A stretch of 10,766 bases of DNA, taken from positions 1-10,766 of the forward strand of contig JADLCZ010000015.1 in assembly GCA_020846955.1 (NCBI GenBank), read 5' to 3'. The position numbers were made by a program, and so were the translations under genes. The notes beneath the pieces are model-generated. The model saw only the letters and a program-made list of their open reading frames with translations. It made no database searches and was not told the DNA's origin. Below, piece after piece: positions 1-6,758 of this stretch (positions within the stretch are counted from its first letter, which is position 1; each line of letters starts with the position of its first letter). This DNA is from Candidatus Nomurabacteria bacterium (lineage in GTDB: Bacteria > Patescibacteriota > Minisyncoccia > Phycocordibacterales > UBA9973).

Positions 1-616
1 CTAGGGTCGAAAGCGTATCACGAAATGATCCATCTCCGATAAGCGCTAGTAGTTCCGCACCACCTTCTTCTATGTTGTAACCCTCTTTTTTGCTAGTATT
101 TTTGACAACTTCGGCCAATATTAAGTCACTTGGCTTGTGGAAAGTGAAAGTCTGACAACGCGAAATAATTGTCTCGGGTACTTTGTCGAGCTCAGTGGTC
201 GCGAGAATAAATATCACATGCTCGGGTGGTTCCTCGATTGTTTTCAATAGTGCATTCCATGCCTCTTTTGTAAACATATGCACTTCATCTAATATATAAA
301 CTTTGTATTTGGAATCAAATGGTAAAGTACGGATATTTTCGCGAATCTCACGGACATCTTCAATCTTGCGATTGCTTGCACCATCGAGCTCATAGATGTC
401 ATTTGGAGATGTGCCAAGCTCTCGCGCAATAATACGCGCAATTGTCGTCTTGCCAGTACCACGTGATCCACATAACAAATACGCATGTGCCACCTTGCCT
501 GCTTCAAGCGCCCCTTTTATAGCAGTGACAATATGGTCTTGACCAATAACCTCGCTGAAATCTTGCGGGCGGTATTTGCGATACAAAGCAATATGAGATG
601 ATTCCTCTTTTTTCAT
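1..616 (-). CDS. dnaX: DNA polymerase III subunit gamma/tau, N-terminal part (cut by window edge)
   Basis: This is the clamp-loader ATPase that loads the sliding clamp at the replication fork. Reading from ATG at 616, 205 residues are visible and the frame is open to the window edge, so the C-terminus is missing. The start MKKEESSHIALYRKYRPQDF and the following VIGQ are typical of DnaX. Walker A is GSRGTGKTT (about residues 50-58), Walker B is ILDEVHM, the sensor/arginine-finger region contains SRCQTF, and sensor 2 is GDGSFRDTLS. The stretch between Walker A and the GASNRKIEDVRE motif is short and has none of the four zinc-binding cysteines found in most bacterial DnaX proteins. The ATG lies only 6 bases after an extended -10 box, so the mRNA is probably leaderless. 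It is divergent from the small ORF at 700-849. Confidence 0.95.
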   Translation of the reverse strand, partial: MKKEESSHIALYRKYRPQDFSEVIGQDHIVTAIKGALEAGKVAHAYLLCGSRGTGKTTIARIIARELGTSPNDIYELDGASNRKIEDVREIRENIRTLPFDSKYKVYILDEVHMFTKEAWNALLKTIEEPPEHVIFILATTELDKVPETIISRCQTFTFHKPSDLILAEVVKNTSKKEGYNIEEGGAELLALIGDGSFRDTLSTL

Positions 617-622
617 ATGATT

Positions 623-631
623 AGTATACCA
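623..631 (-). promoter_or_regulatory. Extended -10 promoter of dnaX
   Basis: The minus strand reads TGGTATACT, a TGn-extended -10 box, with no convincing -35 hexamer (only a T-rich run at the right distance). The last base of the box is followed by 6 bases and then the dnaX ATG, so the predicted transcription start is at or next to the A of the start codon. Confidence 0.55.
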
Positions 632-652
632 AATAAAATGTGTATAAAAAAA

Positions 653-680
653 TTGACATTCAATTGTAATATGTCATGAT
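653..680 (+). promoter_or_regulatory. Putative promoter of the small charged ORF
   Basis: A perfect -35 TTGACA (653-658) is followed after 16 bases by a weak -10 CATGAT (675-680), preceded by TGT, which would make it an extended -10. Transcription would begin near 686-688. This leaves about a dozen leader bases before the ATG at 700 and would exclude the earlier in-frame ATG at 676, which lies inside the -10 box. Confidence 0.45.
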
Positions 681-699
681 TAAGAAAAATGTAAAACCC

Positions 700-849
700 A
701 TGGCAAAAAATGAAAAACGTGTTGAGGGGACACATGGATCTTACCCCCAAGATAATGAAAAAGAAGATTCTAATAAAAAGCGCAAAAAAAAAGAACCGGG
801 CATTTATGAGAGAATTATGAGTCTCTTAAAAGGTCGTAAGGCACTATAA
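700..849 (+). CDS. Small highly charged hypothetical protein (49 aa; 57 aa if started at 676)
   Basis: I do not recognise this protein. The frame is open from ATG 676 to TAA 847-849. I prefer the in-frame ATG at 700 because the upstream promoter would start transcription downstream of 676. The 49-residue product is rich in Lys, Glu, Asn and Asp, with a basic run KKRKKKE in the middle and a short potentially amphipathic end (GIYERIMSLLKGRK). There is no membrane segment, no cysteine and no signal peptide. Support for a real gene is its own TTGACA promoter on one side and an 11-bp hairpin terminator with a T tail 15 bases after the stop on the other. There is no clear ribosome binding site. It could instead be a small RNA with a chance ORF. 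Confidence 0.5.
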   Translation: MAKNEKRVEGTHGSYPQDNEKEDSNKKRKKKEPGIYERIMSLLKGRKAL

Positions 850-864
850 TATCTAATAATATTC

Positions 865-900
865 AAACCGTTGTACCATGTATAACGGTTTGTTTTATTT
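865..900 (+). terminator. Intrinsic terminator after the small ORF, shared with the convergent operon end
   Basis: AAACCGTTGTA (865-875) pairs with TATAACGGTTT (881-891), giving an 11-bp stem with one G-U pair and the 5-base loop CCATG. It is followed on the plus strand by GTTTTATTTT. The minus-strand tail is less T-rich, but the hairpin also lies immediately after the stop of the histidine-phosphatase gene at 900, so it may end both transcripts. Confidence 0.8.
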
Positions 901-1421
901 TAAAATTCAAATTCGTGAATAGAGCTATTTGGAATCTGCCCTGCTTCAAAAGAAATATTTTTTAATTTTTTATACAAAAGCCTTATAACACCACCTGATG
1001 TGACCACTAAAATTTTATCATTCGGATTATTTTCCTTCATATATTCGATACAATCAAAAATTCTTTTTCCAAATTCAACAAAAGATTCACCCCCGTGTGC
1101 AATTATAAGTTTATTTTTCTCTTCAAAATTCAATCCATTCATAACATCCATAGATTCACCTTCAAGAGACCCGAATTTTCTTTCCTTCAATCTTGGGTCA
1201 TAAATAACAGGCAAACGGAGTTGCTCATTCAAAATTTCTACCATCTGCTTGCAACGAATAAAATCCGATGAGTATATCAATGTAAAATCTGCAGGAATTT
1301 CATGAGCCATCCTACGAGCCTCTTCTAACCCTTCCTCTAAAGGCAACAAGTCCAACTGCCCAGAAAAAAGCCGTTCTTTGTTATTTTGCGTCTTAGGGTG
1401 TCGAATAAAATATATTTTCAT
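900..1421 (-). CDS. Histidine-phosphatase-superfamily protein lacking the second catalytic His
   Basis: The 173-residue protein has the phosphoglycerate-mutase-like fold signatures. These are IRHPKT at residues 6-11 (R7, H8; canonical RHG is RHP here), YSSDFIRCKQ with R56, LKERKFGSLEG with the acidic residue E80, and GGESFVEFGKR near residues 110-120. Family members normally have a second histidine in a motif such as VSHGGVIR; here the motif is VVTSGGVIR, with Ser142 in that place. H8 could still be phosphorylated, but efficient mutase or phosphatase chemistry is doubtful, and the substrate cannot be inferred. It is the last gene of the minus-strand operon: its ATG starts 3 bases after the stop of the EEP gene, with no Shine-Dalgarno sequence. 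No signal peptide is visible, so it is probably cytoplasmic. Confidence 0.85.
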   Translation of the reverse strand: MKIYFIRHPKTQNNKERLFSGQLDLLPLEEGLEEARRMAHEIPADFTLIYSSDFIRCKQMVEILNEQLRLPVIYDPRLKERKFGSLEGESMDVMNGLNFEEKNKLIIAHGGESFVEFGKRIFDCIEYMKENNPNDKILVVTSGGVIRLLYKKLKNISFEAGQIPNSSIHEFEF

Positions 1422-1424
1422 AAA

Positions 1425-2186
1425 TTAATTAAAATTAAGTAAAAGTGGCAGATGATCAGAAACTTGATCTTGAAGTGCTTTAAAGGAATTAATATTTATA
1501 TCTTTTGAAACAAGAACATAATCAGCGAACCTCAGTGGATGTTTATAAAAATTGCTTCGTGTAGAAATAATCCCATACTCTTTTATTAAATTCTTCATAC
1601 CATTTTCTAAAATACTAATGCTCTGGCCATCATTGAGTAAATTAAAATCACCACAAAGAATTTTTTTACATTTTTTTGTGTCCATAAAATTTTTCACTTT
1701 ATTGGATTGCTCAAATCTTTCTGGGGTATCAACTTTTTTTGTATCTTTTTGCCACACTCCATGTAAATTTCCTATAAAAATGTTATCTCCGTTTAATTCA
1801 CATTCTATCCATTGGAAATTTCCAGTAAGCTTTCCACAATCCATGGTATTCCAAGGAATTTTATCCATGCAAAAGAATCCCCCGTTATCTTTAACTGTAA
1901 TCCCCTTGCGCACAAATATTGCTTGCCCAGCAGGGAAATCAATAGGCTCATGTTGAAAATGGTCTGACGTGGAAATATTTTTATATGGTACAAAATCAGT
2001 AAGCCTAGAATTAATTTCAGAAAATAAATTTATTCTACCTTTATCTTGTGGAGTAAATTCAGATTTATCTCCAAAAAGCATTTCTTGAAAGCAAAAAATG
2101 TCTGTATCACTTGAATGACTCTCAATAAATTTCATTAGAGGTTCATAAACAATTCCACCCCAAAGATTTAATGTGATTAATCTCAT
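1425..2186 (-). CDS. Endonuclease/exonuclease/phosphatase (EEP) family protein
   Basis: The 253-residue protein carries the full catalytic set of the DNase I/EEP fold: LNLWGG (N7), CFQE (E35), GNLHGVW (H142), CGDFNLL (D180, N182), FADYVLV (D222) and SDHLPLLL (D244, H245). These enzymes use a divalent metal to cut phosphodiester or phosphoester bonds; substrates range from DNA ends to phosphoinositides and cannot be assigned here. There is no signal peptide or membrane segment, so it is cytoplasmic as far as visible. Its ATG overlaps the TGA of the upstream VOC gene (ATGA), implying translational coupling, and the histidine-phosphatase-like gene follows after 3 bases. Together with that gene it suggests phosphoester metabolism, perhaps of nucleotides or sugar phosphates, but this is inference. 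Confidence 0.88.
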   Translation of the reverse strand: MRLITLNLWGGIVYEPLMKFIESHSSDTDIFCFQEMLFGDKSEFTPQDKGRINLFSEINSRLTDFVPYKNISTSDHFQHEPIDFPAGQAIFVRKGITVKDNGGFFCMDKIPWNTMDCGKLTGNFQWIECELNGDNIFIGNLHGVWQKDTKKVDTPERFEQSNKVKNFMDTKKCKKILCGDFNLLNDGQSISILENGMKNLIKEYGIISTRSNFYKHPLRFADYVLVSKDININSFKALQDQVSDHLPLLLNFN

Positions 2187-2569
2187 AAAATTTTATTCGG
2201 TTTATAAATTTCAATATCATTTCCGTCTGGGTCTTTTATGAAAAAATATGTTCCTCCATGTGGGCCTGTTTTTACTTCTCCATAGATAATTCCATTATCG
2301 GTGAATTTTGTATGTAACTCTTGTACATCATCTACAGTAAATGCAATATGTTTAATTCCACTAACAGACAAATCAACCCTTTCCCCTTCTTGAAAATTAT
2401 CAAATTGCCAAAGTTCTATCATTACATTCTCACCTGCAAGCATTACCCCTGTCGCACCCAAGTCATCTCGACGAAAACGATTCACTTCCTTAAACCCAAA
2501 ATTACTCTCATAAAATGGAATAGAAATTTCTAAATCTTTAATTGTTAGAGCAACATGATGTAATTTCAT
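2183..2569 (-). CDS. Glyoxalase I-like VOC-family metalloenzyme
   Basis: The 128 residues form two beta-alpha-beta-beta-beta modules of the vicinal-oxygen-chelate superfamily, close in length to glyoxalase I (about 130-140). The four metal ligands of the glyoxalase type are all present: H5 (KLHHVALT), E52 (MIELW), H74 (IKHIAFTV) and E120 (DPDGNDIEIYK). Lactoylglutathione-lyase-like or epimerase-like activity is possible, but a thiol cofactor cannot be inferred and the family is broad. Its start lies 38 bases after the pyrB stop, across a palindrome, with no Shine-Dalgarno sequence. It overlaps the next gene by 4 bases. It opens the accessory trio at the 3' end of the pyrimidine operon. Confidence 0.88.
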   Translation of the reverse strand: MKLHHVALTIKDLEISIPFYESNFGFKEVNRFRRDDLGATGVMLAGENVMIELWQFDNFQEGERVDLSVSGIKHIAFTVDDVQELHTKFTDNGIIYGEVKTGPHGGTYFFIKDPDGNDIEIYKPNKIL

Positions 2570-2584
2570 AAAATACTGTGAAAT

Positions 2585-2607
2585 ATAGTGAAGTCCGACT
2601 TCACTAT
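2585..2607. repeat. Palindromic element 1 (GAAGTC family) abutting the pyrB stop
   Basis: ATAGTGAAGTC, one central base, then its perfect reverse complement: 11-bp arms. The last base touches the pyrB stop codon (2608-2610). It shares the 13-base core GAAGTC-N-GACTTC with the elements at 10358 and 10591, but its outer arms differ and are still self-complementary. As RNA it would form a hairpin between pyrB and the VOC gene. Confidence 0.85.
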
Positions 2608-3537
2608 TTATAAACCAAATACATATAATAGTAATGCCATGCGTACGTAGAGGCCGTTTTGGGCTTGGCGGAAGTAGGCTGCGCGACTGTCGCCGTCTAT
2701 TTCAGCATCTATCTCATTTATTCTCGGTAGTGGGTGCATTATGATTGCATCTCCTTTGAGTTTGGCTACATGCTCGGGTATCAGAATGAAGCTGTCTTTC
2801 ACTTTTTCATAATCAGCTACATTAGCAAATCTCTCCTTTTGTACGCGGGTCATATATAGGACATCCACTTCTGGAAGAGTGCCATTAAGCTCGTCTAGCT
2901 CCACGAAGTCTACATTATTGTCTTGCAAGAATTTCCTATATTCGTCGTCCAATTTTAATTCCTTTGGTGAAATAAAATAAAACTTATTATTTGGATAAAG
3001 AATAAGTAGTGGTACAAGGGAGCGTAGTGTTCGGCTGTTGAGTACATCCCCTACAAAACTTACTTTCAAATTATCCAATCGTCCATGCTCTTTTTGGATA
3101 GTGTATAAATCAAGCAACCCTTGCGATGGGTGCTGATTGGCCCCGTCTCCAGCATTTACAACATGAGCTGTCGCTACCTTGGCCATTTTCTCAGCCGAAC
3201 CCATTTCGTAATGGCGCATGACTATTGCATCGGCATAGCAAGAGAGTGTCCGCCCTGTATCCTCGATAGTCTCGCCTTTTTGCGCCGAGGAATTATCTCG
3301 CGCATTTTCTGCGGAAATAACTTTTGCACCCAATCGCAAACTAGCAGTCTCGAAAGATAGTCGTGTCCGGGTCGAAGGCTCAAAGAATACACAAGCAATA
3401 ATCTTGCCTTCGAGTGGCCTTTCAATCCGTGTACCACTTCGCAAATTATCGCAAAGCTCTTTCATCTTTGGCACCGCACTTAATATGTGTTCAACATCCT
3501 CCTTCTTTAATTGATTTGTATGTAATATGTGTCGCAT
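2608..3537 (-). CDS. pyrB: Aspartate carbamoyltransferase catalytic subunit
   Basis: It joins carbamoyl phosphate and aspartate to give carbamoyl aspartate, the committed step of pyrimidine synthesis. At 309 residues it has the normal catalytic-chain length. Carbamoyl-phosphate site: FFEPSTRTRLSFE (STRTR 55-59), SSAQKGET (K87), R108 in MRHYE, and NAGDGANQHPSQ (H136, Q139). Aspartate site: R170, TRVQKERF (R231, Q233) and HPLPR (268-272). The carbamoyl-phosphate and aspartate domains are both complete. No pyrI regulatory subunit is adjacent, so it probably acts as an unregulated trimer. It starts at ATG 3537, 13 bases after the carB stop, in an AT-only spacer with no Shine-Dalgarno sequence. 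A palindrome follows the stop directly. Confidence 0.97.
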   Translation of the reverse strand: MRHILHTNQLKKEDVEHILSAVPKMKELCDNLRSGTRIERPLEGKIIACVFFEPSTRTRLSFETASLRLGAKVISAENARDNSSAQKGETIEDTGRTLSCYADAIVMRHYEMGSAEKMAKVATAHVVNAGDGANQHPSQGLLDLYTIQKEHGRLDNLKVSFVGDVLNSRTLRSLVPLLILYPNNKFYFISPKELKLDDEYRKFLQDNNVDFVELDELNGTLPEVDVLYMTRVQKERFANVADYEKVKDSFILIPEHVAKLKGDAIIMHPLPRINEIDAEIDGDSRAAYFRQAQNGLYVRMALLLYVFGL

Positions 3538-3550
3538 AAATTTATTAATA

Positions 3551-6500
3551 TTAATTTATATATTCCTTATAAGATTTAATTTCTAAATCACTAATATCGT
3601 AATGAGCCAAGGCTTTGACGAATGCGCGCGCTAAGTGGAGATCGGTAAAGAGTGGAATCTGGTTGTCGACTGTTGCACGCCTAATGCGGTAACCGTCTGT
3701 GGTTATTTTGTTTAAATGCTTGTGTACGGTATCACTTAAGTTTACAACAAAGGCTACCTTTTTGCCATCAATAATATTTATGACATTTGGAGAGCCTTCG
3801 TGGGCTTTCAACACAACAGTACAGTCAATGTTGTGTTTGTTAAAGAATTCGGCAGTAGAGTCTGTAGCATAAATTTTGTAGCCCAACTTTATAAGTATAC
3901 TTGCACTTTCGAGAAATTTAGCTTTGTTCACCAAGCCTCCGAGCGAGAATAGTACGGCCTTTTTATTGAAATCAAATTTATTGGCAGAGAGTACAGATTT
4001 AAGTAATGCTTCATCGTAATCTTTACCGAAACATGCTACCTCTCCAGTCGAAGACATTTCTACTCGAAGCACCGGATCAGCACCAAGTAGTCGAGAGAAA
4101 GAGAATTGTGAAGATTTCACTACAACACTATTTGGGTAAACATATTCATGTTTTTTCGCCTTACCAAAGAATGCGTCTACTGCGATCTCGGGGAAATTGG
4201 CATCCATCGCCTTGGAAAGTAATGGGAATGTACGCGACGCACGCACATTAACCTCAATCACCATCGGACGATTATCTTTCACGAGGAATTGGATATTGAA
4301 CGGCCCTGTAATATTTAATTCCTTTGCAATTTTCTTGGAAATTTCACGAAGTTGGAATTCTGTCGATGCATACACGCGCTGTGTTGGATATACAATTGTC
4401 GCATCACCAGAGTGTACCCCTGCATTCTCCACATGCTCCGATATTCCATATATCATTAGATCTCCTTTTTGTGCCACAGCATCGAATTCAAGCTCCTTAG
4501 CATTCTCGACGAATTTCGAAATTGTTACAGGATATTCGGGACTAAGCACTGCCGCCTTTGATACAAAGTCATCAAGTTCAAATTTGTTGTAACAAATTCG
4601 CATTGCAGCACCTGAAAGCACATAAGATGGCCGCACCAATACTGGGTAGCCCTCAACATCTGCAAATTTTTCGGCCCCTGACTTATTTGTGAAGCTCTGC
4701 CAATGTGGCTGTGCGATGTCGAGCTTGTCGAGCAATGCAGAGAATTTGTTGCGATCTTCTGCTCGGTCTATATTCTCGGCGCTAGTTCCTAGTATATTGT
4801 ATCCTTCACGTGCGAGCTTATTTGCTAGATTGTTTGGCCTCTGTCCTCCTACAGAAATAATTAATCCGAGAGCTTTCTCAAATTCATAAATATCCGCCAC
4901 AGTTTCAAAAGAAATATTTTCGAAATATAGTCGATCCGACATATCGTAATCTGTGGAAACTGTTTCTGGGTTGCAGTTTACAATTATTGATTGCTTTTTA
5001 TGTTTCTTGAGTGCTAAAGCCGCATTTACAGATGACCAGTCGAATTCTACTGATGATCCTATATGATATGGCCCCGAACCAAGCACAGCTACAGCATTCG
5101 CCCCAAGTGGTGCTACGTCATTGTGAGAGCCATGATATGTCAGATACAGATAATTCGTCTTTGCAGGAATTTCCCCAGCGAGTGTATCGATTTGGAAAAT
5201 ACTTGGTAATACTTTAAAGCTTTTGCGAATTTTCCGAATTTCGAATTCTGTCTTGCCACACAATTGACCAATCTTTTTATCTGAAAGTCCAACTTGTTTG
5301 TAGTTCAACATTAGATCGTGAGTAAATTTTGTATTTTTATTTATTTGCTTTTCTGTGTTGATTATATTTTCTAAACGGTATAGGAACCAATTGTCTATAC
5401 CTGTAATCTCATGAACTTGCTCCACACTCATACCACTTTGCATTGAGCTTGCAACTGCAAAAAGTCTGTTTGGAGTTGGAGTAGTTAAATATTTTGTAAT
5501 TTCTTTTTTGTCTTTAAAACCATTATCTGTAATACTCTCTACGGATCCTGATTGCATGCGCACTGCTTTACCAAGTGCTTCTTCGAATGTTCGGCCTATT
5601 GCCATTACCTCTCCTACTGATTTCATCGCACTACCAATTTGCTCCTCGGCACCTTTGAATTTGATCAAGTCCCAGCGAGGCATTTTGACCACCACATAAT
5701 CGAGCGCTGGCTCAAAGAAGCTTTGTGTAACTTCTGTAATTTTATTTTTGATTTCGAGCAAACTTTTACCAAGTGCTAATTTCGCAGCCACATATGCCAG
5801 TGGATACCCTGTGGCTTTACTTGCAAGTGCTGATGAGCGTGAAAGTCGGGCATTAACCTCGATTACATAATAATCTGGCTCACCATTATCTTTTGGCTTT
5901 GGATTAAGAGCGTACTGCACATTACACTCCCCTACAATTTTCAAACTCTTTACAATCTTGATACTAACATCGCGCAAGCCATGATACTCATCATTGGTGA
6001 GAGTCTGAGATGGTGCAATCACGATTGAGTCACCTGTGTGAATTCCAAGTGGATCAAAGTTCTCCATATTACAAACTGTAATCGTGTTATCGAATTTGTC
6101 ACGCACTACTTCATATTCTATTTCCTTGAAATGATGCAAATATTTCTCTATCAGTACCTGGTTGGAGATTGCAAGCGCTCCATCAACAATTTCTTTGAGT
6201 TCTTTATCGTTATAAGCTACACCAGATTTTTGCCCCCCAAGCGCAAATGCCGCGCGGACCATAAGTGGGTAACCAATTTTATTTGCAATTTTTTCTGCTT
6301 CTTTGAAATTTGTCGCAGTTCCTGATGGTGGTACAGATACTCCAAGTTTTCGTAAATGATCGGCAAAAAGTTGGCGATCTTCGGTAAGTTCGATCGATGC
6401 CACAGGACTACCAAGTACATCAACCTTATATTTTTTCAAAATACCTTTGGATTCAAGTATCAGTCCACAGTTGAGCGCCGTCTGTCCACCAAAAGAAAGC

Positions 6501-6757
6501 ATGATGCCGTCTGGACGCTCCTTTGCAATTACTTTCTCTACGAAATAGTCATTAACTGGCAGAAAATAAACTTCATCTGCTAAATCTTTAGAAGTTTGAT
6601 ATGTCGCGATGTTTGGATTGATAAGTATAACTCGAATTTTTTCCTCTTTGAGAGCTTTAATAGCCTGACTGCCAGAGTAATCGAATTCCCCAGCTTCGCC
6701 AATCTTTAGAGCCCCAGATCCCAAAACCAATATTTTTTTGTATGTTTTATTTTTCAT
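3551..6757 (-). CDS. carB: Carbamoyl-phosphate synthase large subunit, CAD/CPS1-like sequence type
   Basis: It makes carbamoyl phosphate from bicarbonate, ammonia (from CarA) and two ATP. At 1068 residues it is full length. The order is: N-terminal pre-ATP-grasp (LGSGALKIGEAGEFDYSG, 12-29); ATP-grasp 1 (about 125-395, with MENFDPLGIHTGDS and VNARLSRSSALASKATGYPL); an oligomerisation linker (about 400-545); the second synthetase half (LGSGPYHIGSSVEFDW, 559-574); ATP-grasp 2 (about 670-920, with VRPSYVLSGAAM and GVHSGDA); and the MGS-like allosteric domain (about 932-1060). Wording such as TNYLYLTYHG, RAEDRNKFSALLD and the QPHW motif is close to the CAD/CPS1 type rather than the E. coli or Bacillus type. 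The first glycine-rich loop reads ALGGQKSG where I expect ALGGLGSG. The ATG comes one base after the carA stop (TAATATG). Confidence 0.97.
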   Translation of the reverse strand: MKNKTYKKILVLGSGALKIGEAGEFDYSGSQAIKALKEEKIRVILINPNIATYQTSKDLADEVYFLPVNDYFVEKVIAKERPDGIMLSFGGQTALNCGLILESKGILKKYKVDVLGSPVASIELTEDRQLFADHLRKLGVSVPPSGTATNFKEAEKIANKIGYPLMVRAAFALGGQKSGVAYNDKELKEIVDGALAISNQVLIEKYLHHFKEIEYEVVRDKFDNTITVCNMENFDPLGIHTGDSIVIAPSQTLTNDEYHGLRDVSIKIVKSLKIVGECNVQYALNPKPKDNGEPDYYVIEVNARLSRSSALASKATGYPLAYVAAKLALGKSLLEIKNKITEVTQSFFEPALDYVVVKMPRWDLIKFKGAEEQIGSAMKSVGEVMAIGRTFEEALGKAVRMQSGSVESITDNGFKDKKEITKYLTTPTPNRLFAVASSMQSGMSVEQVHEITGIDNWFLYRLENIINTEKQINKNTKFTHDLMLNYKQVGLSDKKIGQLCGKTEFEIRKIRKSFKVLPSIFQIDTLAGEIPAKTNYLYLTYHGSHNDVAPLGANAVAVLGSGPYHIGSSVEFDWSSVNAALALKKHKKQSIIVNCNPETVSTDYDMSDRLYFENISFETVADIYEFEKALGLIISVGGQRPNNLANKLAREGYNILGTSAENIDRAEDRNKFSALLDKLDIAQPHWQSFTNKSGAEKFADVEGYPVLVRPSYVLSGAAMRICYNKFELDDFVSKAAVLSPEYPVTISKFVENAKELEFDAVAQKGDLMIYGISEHVENAGVHSGDATIVYPTQRVYASTEFQLREISKKIAKELNITGPFNIQFLVKDNRPMVIEVNVRASRTFPLLSKAMDANFPEIAVDAFFGKAKKHEYVYPNSVVVKSSQFSFSRLLGADPVLRVEMSSTGEVACFGKDYDEALLKSVLSANKFDFNKKAVLFSLGGLVNKAKFLESASILIKLGYKIYATDSTAEFFNKHNIDCTVVLKAHEGSPNVINIIDGKKVAFVVNLSDTVHKHLNKITTDGYRIRRATVDNQIPLFTDLHLARAFVKALAHYDISDLEIKSYKEYIN

Positions 6758-6758
6758 A

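Noticed and set aside
676..699. ATG 676 as the start of the small charged ORF
   Set aside because: It lies within the proposed -10 box; ATG 700 fits the promoter. Kept only as an alternative.
1552..1956. Plus-strand 134-codon open frame opposite the EEP gene, and other long antisense frames such as 6738-7514
   Set aside because: They lie wholly opposite genes with intact catalytic motifs and give low-complexity, Phe/Ser/Cys-rich translations without recognisable domains. They are shadows of the coding strand.
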